NCBI GenBank assembly: GCA_020026195.1
Contig: JAHHQW010000049.1
Span: 1-17,935 of the forward strand
Direction: 5' to 3'
Source of the DNA: Prevotella sp.
GTDB lineage: Bacteria; Bacteroidota; Bacteroidia; Bacteroidales; Bacteroidaceae
Length of the DNA stretch: 17,935 nucleotides
The notes beneath the pieces are model-generated. The model was not told the DNA's origin, did not search any database, and was given only the letters and a program-made list of their open reading frames with translations. Positions 1 through 6,543 of this stretch are shown here, one piece after another. A program made the translations under genes and the position numbers. Each line of letters opens with the position of its first letter. The first letter of the stretch is position 1.

Positions 1-371
1 CGATTCTATGTTTTATTTTAATTTATCGGTAAAAATTTACCGAAGTATTGATTAATTGATTTTAATATAATATATTCCTTATATAATAAATTAAATAATG
101 TATGCGCGATAAAACTATAACTATTAATATATAAAAGAATTATCATTTCTTAATACTCATGTATCGCACTTATGCCTAAGAACTAATGAAATAGGACAAA
201 AACGTATTCAGTTGCTTTAACAATACAAAATTTAAATATAATTTTTTCTTATTGTTATTAGGCATAACAATACACGTATGATAAAAGACAAAATTTTAAA
301 AAACTGCTATATATTGCATAAAATATGCGTTGTAACGATGTAAAAAATAAAAATAAATACTTAAATATGTA

Positions 372-409
372 AAAATGTTACTTTACGTTTGTTTTTTCAG
401 TAACATTTT
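372..409. promoter_or_regulatory. Operator-like inverted repeat over the -33 region of the first AraC gene
   Basis: AAAATGTTACT at 372-382 is repeated in exact inverse as AGTAACATTTT at 399-409, with 16 nt between the arms. The -33 box (388-391) lies between the arms and the right arm abuts the -7 element. That position suits a regulator-binding site, possibly for autoregulation by the AraC protein just downstream, but a stem-loop is also possible. The symmetry is seen directly; the regulatory role is inferred. The same arms do not recur upstream of the paralogous regulator at 3111. Confidence 0.45.
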
Positions 410-419
410 ATTACATTTG
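388..419 (+). promoter_or_regulatory. Bacteroidetes-type promoter for the first AraC gene
   Basis: TTTG at 388-391 and TACATTTG at 412-419 are separated by exactly 20 nt. This is a full match to the Bacteroidetes primary-sigma pattern TTTG / TAnnTTTG. Transcription would start near 425, giving a leader of about 28 nt before the ATG at 453. The 12-mer TTATTACATTTG that includes the -7 box recurs at 3065-3076 and 15529-15540. Confidence 0.75.
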
Positions 420-452
420 AAAAGTGAAAGTAAAAATATAACAGAATGAACT

Positions 453-1328
453 ATGAAGATTCAGACTTTAGACACTTATACCGAAGAGCAATATTGCAAA
501 GTATTTTCAATACAGCCGTATGATTCAGAAATGACCCTTAAGGAAATACATCGCCATTCTTTTTATCAGATTCTTATATTAAAGAAGGGTAGAATGAGAC
601 ATTTCATTGATTTTGATTGGAAGACTGCAGATGCTCCGTGCATATCAGTGTTGTATCCAAATCAGATTCATATGCTGGAACTTAGCAAAGATGCTGAGAC
701 TGACCTTATATTGTTCAATAATTCAGTATATTGTTCTGATATCTTAAATGGCGAACTTAGAGACTATAATATAGACTTAAAGAAACGTCTTAACTTTCTT
801 ACTGGTTTTTCGGAAGAAGACTGGAAGGTAATTACGGCATTATCGGAACATCTTAAGTTTCTGTGTAGTGATGGCAGTCTGATAAAGAAGGAACAGGTGA
901 AACTGTTTATTCAGGCATTACTGCTAAAACTTATTGATTTCGCGCCTCTGGCTTATCCTATACAGGAACTTGACCGCGACCTTAAGTATTATCAGAAATT
1001 TATTGATGCCATTGGTAAAGACTTCGTTGCTCAGAAGAAGGTACAGGACTATTCTAAGGAACTTAAGGTCTCTACTAAAAAGTTGTCTTTGGTTTGTAAG
1101 AAGTACTCAGGACATACTCCTCTAGAACTCATACATGAGCGTCTGTCTCTTGAACTTAAGAGAATGATTGTGGAGGATGGTCTGATGCTTAAGGAAATAG
1201 CTCGTAAACTCGACTTCTCTTCTCAGCCTGCACTCAATAAATTTATCGAAAGACAGTTTGGCAGTACTCCTCAGAGATGGAAGGAATCTCTTGAAGAAAG
1301 CATGTCACAAAGGATGGTTGACAAATAA
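453..1328 (+). CDS. AraC-family transcriptional regulator (paralog 1)
   Basis: A 291-aa regulator. The C-terminal third (about 190-280) carries the AraC/XylS two-helix-turn-helix DNA-binding domain. Its second HTH has the typical layout: L-K-E-I-A-R-K-L-x-F-S-S, then Q-F-G-x-T-P-Q-x-W-K. The N-terminal half begins with a cupin-like segment including HRHSFYQI (about 33-40) and PNQIH (about 69-73), as in AraC proteins with a small-molecule-binding AraC_binding domain; the ligand is unknown. It aligns without gaps to the regulator at 3111-3986, with about 148 of 291 residues identical by my hand count, and the first 17 nt of both genes are identical. A terminator follows, so it is probably monocistronic. 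The nearest plausible targets are the alcohol dehydrogenase gene downstream and its own promoter; this is inferred from position only. Confidence 0.93.
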   Translation: MKIQTLDTYTEEQYCKVFSIQPYDSEMTLKEIHRHSFYQILILKKGRMRHFIDFDWKTADAPCISVLYPNQIHMLELSKDAETDLILFNNSVYCSDILNGELRDYNIDLKKRLNFLTGFSEEDWKVITALSEHLKFLCSDGSLIKKEQVKLFIQALLLKLIDFAPLAYPIQELDRDLKYYQKFIDAIGKDFVAQKKVQDYSKELKVSTKKLSLVCKKYSGHTPLELIHERLSLELKRMIVEDGLMLKEIARKLDFSSQPALNKFIERQFGSTPQRWKESLEESMSQRMVDK

Positions 1329-1369
1329 GGAAAACTGAAATTAAGTATAATCATATAATTTTTTAAGTG

Positions 1370-1400
1370 AGGCTGTCATATATTTATGGCAGCCTTTCTC
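1370..1400 (+). terminator. Terminator hairpin after the first AraC gene
   Basis: AGGCTGTCATA (1370-1380) pairs with TATGGCAGCCT (1385-1395), an 11-bp stem with one G-U pair and a 4-nt loop. It is followed by a short pyrimidine run (TTCTC). It lies 41 nt after the stop codon and separates the regulator from the dehydrogenase. Confidence 0.75.
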
Positions 1401-1739
1401 ATGTCTGCTAATCTCGTTTCATAGGTGTGTACACTTATGTTTTAGTACAAAATTACAAAGTATAGAGAAAAACTTTGCATTCGGAGTCTTTTATTTATCT
1501 ATCATGTATTTATGTGCTTTTTAGTGTTTAAATACTTGAATATCAGTGATAAATAAGATGTGACAATACTCCTTGTGTACATGTGTGAGAATGATTTTTT
1601 TGAGCTGTGACTCTAAATTACAAATTAACGTAGTTTTTTTATAACGTCTAATTGCCATTACCTTCATAATTTTGCAGCCGTAAACAAGACAAAAACTAAT
1701 TCTCATAACTATATATTGAATTTTAATTACTAGAACATT
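1401..1739. other. Intergenic region upstream of the alcohol dehydrogenase
   Basis: No credible gene is seen. The stretch has an 8-bp palindrome GTGTACAC at 1427-1434, of unknown meaning, and a -7 promoter element near its right end (1667-1674). An open frame on the minus strand over 1521-1706 has no recognisable protein character and overlaps the promoter. Confidence 0.6.
1667..1684 (+). promoter_or_regulatory. -7 promoter element for the alcohol dehydrogenase
   Basis: TAATTTTG (1667-1674) is an exact TAnnTTTG match. No clear TTTG sits 19-21 nt upstream, so the -33 box is weak and activation by a regulator is plausible. The 18-mer TAATTTTGCAGCCGTAAA (1667-1684) is repeated exactly at 10127-10144, so the match extends past the -7 box into the predicted transcript start. 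The predicted leader is about 60 nt. Confidence 0.6.
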
Positions 1740-2894
1740 ATGGCAAAATTATTTGGTACCGGTGAACTGTATCACGGATTAGGTTCTCTTGAAGAACTCA
1801 AGCAGCTGAAAGGCAAGAAAGCAGTTGTTGTAATTGGAGGAAACTCTGTACGCAGAAACGGAAGTCTCGACCGCGTTGAGAACATCCTTAAGACATCTGG
1901 CTTTGAAGTTGAGATATTCAGTGGTGTAGAACCCGATCCTTCTGTTGACACTGTTCGTAAGGGAGCTAAACTCTTTACAGAATTCCAGCCTGACTGGATT
2001 GTCGGTCTTGGCGGTTGTTCTGCTATTGATGCAGCAAAGGCTATGTGGGCATTGTACGAATATCCCGAACTCACATTCGAAAAGATGACAGAGGTATGTG
2101 GTATTCCTCCTCTTCGCAAGAAGGCTCGTTTTGCAGCTATTCCCTCTACAAGCGGTACTGGTACTGAAATTACTGCCCTTGCCGTTATCACAGATAGAGA
2201 GAAGGGTGTGAAGTATCCTTTGGTTTCATACGAACTTCTGCCTGACTTCTCTATCGTTGATGGCGAACTCTGCAAGTCTATGCCTGTAAACGTAACAGCA
2301 AACACAGGTCTTGACGCTCTTACACACTGTGTTGAGGCTTATGTATCAAATATTGACGACAATTATGCCGATGCAATGGCAAAGGGTGGCATTCAGCTTA
2401 TCTTTGACAACCTGCCTAAGGCTATCGAAACACCTGAGGACGGAACAGCACGTCAGAACATGCACGACGCTTCTTGTCTTGGTGGCTACGCTTTCACTAA
2501 CGCATGGCTCGGTATAGCACATTCGCTCGCTCATCAGATGGGTGGTGTGTTCGGTATTCCTCACGGTTGCGCAAATGCACTTGTTCTTCCCAGCGTAATT
2601 CGTTTCAACATGAAGGCTACAGATCGTTACAACGACCTTGCAAGACTCATGCACAAGGGTAACACAGGCGAAGAATTCGCAGTAGCAGTAGAAGAACTCC
2701 GTAAGGTTTCTGGTGTTCCTGCTTCTATCAAGGAATACGGAATCGACAAGGAAGCATGGATGAAAGCTATTCCGTCAATGGCAGAACATGCAATGGCTGA
2801 CCCCTGTACAGGTTTCAATCCGAGAAAGCCGACAAAAGAAGAACTCGCAAGAATTTACGAGGCTGTTTATGAAGGTGACGTTGTGAATTTTTAA
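1740..2894 (+). CDS. Iron-containing alcohol dehydrogenase
   Basis: A 384-aa group III (Fe-type) alcohol dehydrogenase, cytosolic and NAD(P)-dependent, interconverting an alcohol and its aldehyde or ketone. The nucleotide-binding loop is GLGGCSAIDAAK (starting near residue 89), a variant of the family's GGGS motif, followed by PSTSGTGTE. The metal ligands fit the family by spacing: D192 and H196 in GLDALTH, H261 in GIAHSLAH, and H275 in IPHG, with 14 residues between the last two as in lactaldehyde reductase FucO. Length is normal. The gene has its own promoter and a strong terminator. Codon choice differs from the neighbours: by my count only 2 of 21 isoleucines use ATA, a codon used freely nearby, which suggests high expression, for example in fermentative NADH reoxidation. 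The substrate cannot be told. The two flanking AraC paralogs are candidate regulators. Confidence 0.95.
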   Translation: MAKLFGTGELYHGLGSLEELKQLKGKKAVVVIGGNSVRRNGSLDRVENILKTSGFEVEIFSGVEPDPSVDTVRKGAKLFTEFQPDWIVGLGGCSAIDAAKAMWALYEYPELTFEKMTEVCGIPPLRKKARFAAIPSTSGTGTEITALAVITDREKGVKYPLVSYELLPDFSIVDGELCKSMPVNVTANTGLDALTHCVEAYVSNIDDNYADAMAKGGIQLIFDNLPKAIETPEDGTARQNMHDASCLGGYAFTNAWLGIAHSLAHQMGGVFGIPHGCANALVLPSVIRFNMKATDRYNDLARLMHKGNTGEEFAVAVEELRKVSGVPASIKEYGIDKEAWMKAIPSMAEHAMADPCTGFNPRKPTKEELARIYEAVYEGDVVNF

Positions 2895-2932
2895 TCTACT
2901 ATATTTTTAGTTTTATAAGTATTATTATCATT

Positions 2933-2974
2933 TCAAAGGAAGCTCCGAGTACTCTTGGAGCGTCCTTTGATTTT
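2933..2974 (+). terminator. Rho-independent terminator after the alcohol dehydrogenase
   Basis: A 17-nt arm (2933-2949) pairs with 2954-2970 around the loop TACT. There is one mismatch and one G-U pair, and TTTT follows directly. It lies 38 nt after the stop codon. This is the most canonical terminator in the left half. Confidence 0.88.
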
Positions 2975-3044
2975 GTGATTTAATACAATTTTCTCTTTTG
3001 TTAATAATAAATACGAGTATTTTAAGTTAATTATTTGGTATGTA

Positions 3045-3076
3045 CTTGTCTGTTGCATAATAAATTATTACATTTG
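3045..3076 (+). promoter_or_regulatory. Promoter of the cytochrome operon
   Basis: CTTG at 3045-3048 and TACATTTG at 3069-3076 are separated by 20 nt. The -7 box is a perfect TAnnTTTG and the -33 box has one mismatch. The surrounding 12-mer TTATTACATTTG (3065-3076) is shared with the first AraC promoter (408-419). The predicted leader to the ATG at 3111 is about 30 nt. Confidence 0.65.
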
Positions 3077-3110
3077 GATTTAGAAACCAACTATTAATCT
3101 ATAAAGAGCC

Positions 3111-3986
3111 ATGAAGATTCAGACTTTGGAACAATACACGGAGGGAAATTCATGTAAGATATTTTCTTTACGGTCTTTTACTGCTGCTGACACGCTCAGA
3201 CAGTTTCACCGTCATTCTTTCTATCAGATAGTTTTATTGAGAAATGGCAGCATGAAGCATTTCATTGATTTCGAATGGAAAACAGCCAAGGCTCCTTTCA
3301 TATCAGTCATATTCCCTAATCAGATTCACATGATGGAACTGAGCGATGATGCGCAGACAGACATTATCATGTTCGATCAGACAGTGTTCTGTTCAGCTCT
3401 TTTAGCTAATGAATTAAGAGAATATAACATTGACCTCAAGAAACGTCTTAATTACGTAACCGACATCAAAGGTGTTGAGTGGGAAGAAATCCTCGGTGCC
3501 GTAAGACAGATACGACGTCTGTCGTCAGAAATGACTATGATTAAGAACCTGGAGATAAAGTTCCTTATCAAGATAATATTGCTCAAGGCTATTGAAATGG
3601 CTCCGATGACTTACACCATTGATCCGGGAGACAAGGACCTGCAGGTGTATCAGAGGTTCATGGAAATGTTGGAAAAGAATTATGCTACGCAGATGAAGGC
3701 AAAAGAATATGCCGTTAAACTGGGTGTGCTGCCAAAGCGACTTGTCACGGCATGTTATAAGTACACAGGTAATACTCCGCTGAAACTAATGCACGAACGT
3801 CTGTTTATGGAATTAAAGAGAATGATTCTGGAAGATGGTCTTTCGTTTAAGGAGATTGCCTATCGTCTTAATTTCTCATCACAGTCGGCACTAAACAAAT
3901 TAATTGAAGCTGAGTACGGATGTACACCGAATCAGTGGAAACAAGCACTTGAAATAAGTGTACTTGGAAAACAGAAAGAAATCTGA
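3111..3986 (+). CDS. AraC-family transcriptional regulator (paralog 2), first gene of the cytochrome operon
   Basis: A 291-aa AraC/XylS regulator colinear with the protein at 453-1328, about 51% identical without gaps. The N-terminal region keeps HRHSFYQI, FIDF-WKTA and PNQIHM. The C-terminal double HTH ends with KEIAYRLNFSSQSALN and YGCTPNQWK. The middle of the protein (about 120-210) has diverged most, which would fit altered partners or signals. It is the promoter-proximal gene of an operon: its stop codon is 4 nt before the cytochrome start, so regulator and cytochrome should be co-transcribed. The likely target is its own promoter at 3045-3076, inferred from the arrangement. Confidence 0.93.
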   Translation: MKIQTLEQYTEGNSCKIFSLRSFTAADTLRQFHRHSFYQIVLLRNGSMKHFIDFEWKTAKAPFISVIFPNQIHMMELSDDAQTDIIMFDQTVFCSALLANELREYNIDLKKRLNYVTDIKGVEWEEILGAVRQIRRLSSEMTMIKNLEIKFLIKIILLKAIEMAPMTYTIDPGDKDLQVYQRFMEMLEKNYATQMKAKEYAVKLGVLPKRLVTACYKYTGNTPLKLMHERLFMELKRMILEDGLSFKEIAYRLNFSSQSALNKLIEAEYGCTPNQWKQALEISVLGKQKEI

Positions 3987-3990
3987 TAAA

Positions 3991-6543
3991 ATGAAAAAAC
4001 ACGTAAAACATATCTGGAATGCGATTTTCGTAATAGGCATTGCTGCTGTAGTTGTATTTATCGGCATGTACTATTATTCGTATTGGAACGAGAATAATCA
4101 GGAAACGGCAGATAGTTTATTACTGCCGGAAGGACATCCCGATGTATCAAAGCTTAAGAATTTGAAATTTCCCGCAGAAGGTAAATACTGTCTTGCGTGT
4201 CATCAGGGCATAGAGCCCGCACGTCCTCTCGATTCAGAGATGATGAAAGAGATTCTTGCACGTGGTGCTAAGATGGGCGATCCCAACGGATGTGTGGTAT
4301 GTCACGGTGGTAATCCGATGGAGACAAAGGATAAGGACAAGGCTCATCGCGGAGTTCCCAAGGGCAGTACACTGAAGGCTTTCACACCTGTCCCTTCGTC
4401 GCTGCAAGTAAATGAGAATACCTGCGGACTGTGCCATAAGGAACATGTATACAATGTTCATCGTTCGCTGATGAATACCGATGCAGGTAAGATGAAGGCT
4501 ATGACATGGAGTTTCGGTATAGGAACAGAGAATAAAGATCACATCTATGGTGATCATGACATAAAAGATTCGGACGGAAAGACTCCTGTGTTCGGAACAG
4601 AGAAATATAAGGAATATATGAAGGAGATGGCTGCAAAGTTCCCAGGACAGTATCCGGACTCGCTGAAACAGATTCCAGAGGCAGCATACGAACGTTTAGA
4701 GACACTTCCAGAACATGCGGCATACACATATCTGCGTAACTGTAACGCGTGCCATCTGAGCAATAAAGGTTATCAGGACAGAGGACATTTCCGCGGAATG
4801 GGATGTGCGGCATGTCATAACATGTATTCTAACGAAGGATTCTACGAAGGTGGCGACCCCTCAATAGATAAGACTAAGCCCGGACACCTCTTCATTCATG
4901 CAATGCAGGGTTCACGTAAGTCAGCATTCAATATGCACGGCAGTATGCTTTCGGGTGTTCAGGTATCTACATGTGCAGCATGTCATGCCGCAGGAAGAAG
5001 AATCGGTCACGCATACCAGGGACTCATGGCATTGGGACACAGCGATAACCGCGGTCCGTTTGATGCCGAAGGAATGCCGCAGCAGACAAATGCAGGATAT
5101 GTGTTCAAGTATATCCGTAACGATGCCCACCACCGCATAATGAAAGATGGAAAGATGGTACAGGGACTTCTTTGTCAGGACTGTCATACCACAAATGCAA
5201 TGCACGGTAATGGTAACATCGGTTCTACGACACTTGCCACAATCGAAATAGAATGTGCAGACTGTCATGGCACGGCAACGCATTATCCATGGGAGCTTCC
5301 TTTAGGATATGGCGACGAATACGGAAAGAAACTTAATATGAACGATGCCCGCGGACTGGCTGAAGAACCGCTTGAGGTAACAAAGAAATATGGAAATGTT
5401 TATCCTAAGGAAGACGGATACATACTGTCATCACGCGGCAATCCTCTTGGAAACGTAGTACGTAAGGGCAACAGAGTAATCGTTCATTCGGACGGAGGTT
5501 ATGATTTTGAAGTACCTCTGCTCAAGAATCTCAATAAAGAGAACTCATGGAAGAATCCTGTTAAGGCTAAGACAGCCATGGTTAGCGTTGATAAGCACAT
5601 GGAGAAATTAGAGTGCTACGCATGTCACTCTACATGGGCACCGCAGTACTACGGATATAAGTTTATTATAGACTATTCTAAGGAGTCTCAGGACTGGCTG
5701 CGTTCTGCCGAAGTATATGGCGAGGACGGTACAACAGCCGATTATAAAGGAAAGCACGTAATGCAGAAAGGTGCTCCTACGCTCGGCGATTACAGTCATG
5801 TACGCTGGGAGAATCCTCCATTGGGAATTAACGGTGAGGGTCGCGTAACTCCTGTAACAGGTGTTATACAGACGGTATCCACCGTAAAGGACAAGAATGG
5901 AAAGGTGATAGATTACAACCGTGTGGCAAAGACAAAGGCTGGATACAATGCCATGGAATTAGCTCCGTTGCAGCCGCATACAGTATCACTTGAGTCGCGT
6001 GAGTGTGCCGACTGTCATGGCGGTACCGTTGCCATGGGACTGGGAACTGACGGAGGAAAGTATGATTCTCATCCCGATACGGCACGCTATGCCGACATTG
6101 TAAGCACCGACGCAGCAAACGTAAGTAAATTTACTAAAGCACAGATAACAGCGATAAAGGGTCTGCATGGAGATTTCGTAGCTCTGTTAAACAGCGAAGG
6201 CAAACAGTTGCAGACACTCGATTCTCACTGGCCAACATCAATGCCTCTCACAAAAGAACAGCGTGATGTACTTTCGCGTCAGGGAACCTGTCTGCACTGT
6301 CATCAGGATATTCCCGACGGAGCAATACCTATGCAGATGTTAGGTAAGATTGCCGAAGTGGCAAAACTCAGTTTCGCATCAGAAGAAGCACATGGCGACC
6401 TTCTGCGTCAGAACAATCTGCTTATAGCATGGATAAAGGCCGGCGGTATAGTAGCTTTGGTAGTTATGATTCCGGTTGCAATCGTTTTATTTATTAAGAG
6501 AAAGAAAATAATAGAAATACTAAAACGTCTTAAGAAAGAATGA
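3991..6543 (+). CDS. Membrane-anchored 11-heme c-type cytochrome
   Basis: An 850-aa protein with eleven CXXCH haem c sites: CLACH (from residue 67), CVVCH, CGLCH, CNACH, CAACH, CAACH, CQDCH, CADCH, CYACH, CADCH and CLHCH (from 767). By my reading all cysteines lie in these motifs. There is no CXXCK, so it is not a NrfA-type nitrite reductase. An N-terminal hydrophobic segment (about 10-28) acts as signal anchor, and a second segment near the C-terminus (about 812-835) is followed by a lysine-rich tail. The haem region should therefore be outside the cytoplasmic membrane, tethered at both ends. Many non-CXXCH histidines could serve as distal ligands. I chose ATG 3991 over an in-frame GTG at 3958, because the GTG lies inside the upstream gene and would put charged residues before the signal anchor. 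The stop overlaps the next start as ATGA. The likely role is quinol-linked electron transfer or a terminal reductase. The substrate is unknown and I do not recognise a named family. Confidence 0.92.
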   Translation: MKKHVKHIWNAIFVIGIAAVVVFIGMYYYSYWNENNQETADSLLLPEGHPDVSKLKNLKFPAEGKYCLACHQGIEPARPLDSEMMKEILARGAKMGDPNGCVVCHGGNPMETKDKDKAHRGVPKGSTLKAFTPVPSSLQVNENTCGLCHKEHVYNVHRSLMNTDAGKMKAMTWSFGIGTENKDHIYGDHDIKDSDGKTPVFGTEKYKEYMKEMAAKFPGQYPDSLKQIPEAAYERLETLPEHAAYTYLRNCNACHLSNKGYQDRGHFRGMGCAACHNMYSNEGFYEGGDPSIDKTKPGHLFIHAMQGSRKSAFNMHGSMLSGVQVSTCAACHAAGRRIGHAYQGLMALGHSDNRGPFDAEGMPQQTNAGYVFKYIRNDAHHRIMKDGKMVQGLLCQDCHTTNAMHGNGNIGSTTLATIEIECADCHGTATHYPWELPLGYGDEYGKKLNMNDARGLAEEPLEVTKKYGNVYPKEDGYILSSRGNPLGNVVRKGNRVIVHSDGGYDFEVPLLKNLNKENSWKNPVKAKTAMVSVDKHMEKLECYACHSTWAPQYYGYKFIIDYSKESQDWLRSAEVYGEDGTTADYKGKHVMQKGAPTLGDYSHVRWENPPLGINGEGRVTPVTGVIQTVSTVKDKNGKVIDYNRVAKTKAGYNAMELAPLQPHTVSLESRECADCHGGTVAMGLGTDGGKYDSHPDTARYADIVSTDAANVSKFTKAQITAIKGLHGDFVALLNSEGKQLQTLDSHWPTSMPLTKEQRDVLSRQGTCLHCHQDIPDGAIPMQMLGKIAEVAKLSFASEEAHGDLLRQNNLLIAWIKAGGIVALVVMIPVAIVLFIKRKKIIEILKRLKKE

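Larger units (their letters stand above)
1..452. other. AT-rich gene-free region upstream of the first AraC regulator
   Basis: No credible coding sequence is seen on either strand. The stretch is very AT-rich. It holds a short dyad, CGGTAAA-AA-TTTACCG, at 27-42, and a perfect 10-bp inverted repeat (TTATGCCTAA at 170-179, TTAGGCATAA at 258-267) separated by 78 nt. Near its right end are the promoter and the operator-like inverted repeat of the downstream regulator, listed separately. Nothing else in it is interpretable from sequence alone. Confidence 0.7.

Noticed and set aside
27..42. CGGTAAA-AA-TTTACCG as a terminator of an upstream gene.
   Set aside because: A two-base loop cannot form a good hairpin and no T run follows. 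It may be a protein site or chance.
1772..2305. A 177-codon minus-strand frame inside the dehydrogenase gene.
   Set aside because: It is antisense to a gene with strong codon bias, which by itself produces long open antisense frames.
3958..3990. Upstream GTG start for the cytochrome.
   Set aside because: It lies within the regulator gene and adds 11 mostly charged residues before a good signal anchor. ATG 3991 gives the normal MKKH start.
4921..5283. Long minus-strand open frames across the cytochrome gene.
   Set aside because: They are cysteine- and histidine-rich mirror images of the CXXCH-rich coding strand, with no promoter or protein character of their own.
3991..6543. Identification of the cytochrome as NrfA nitrite reductase because of the adjacent ccsBA.
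   Set aside because: It has eleven CXXCH sites, no CXXCK site, and is much longer than NrfA.
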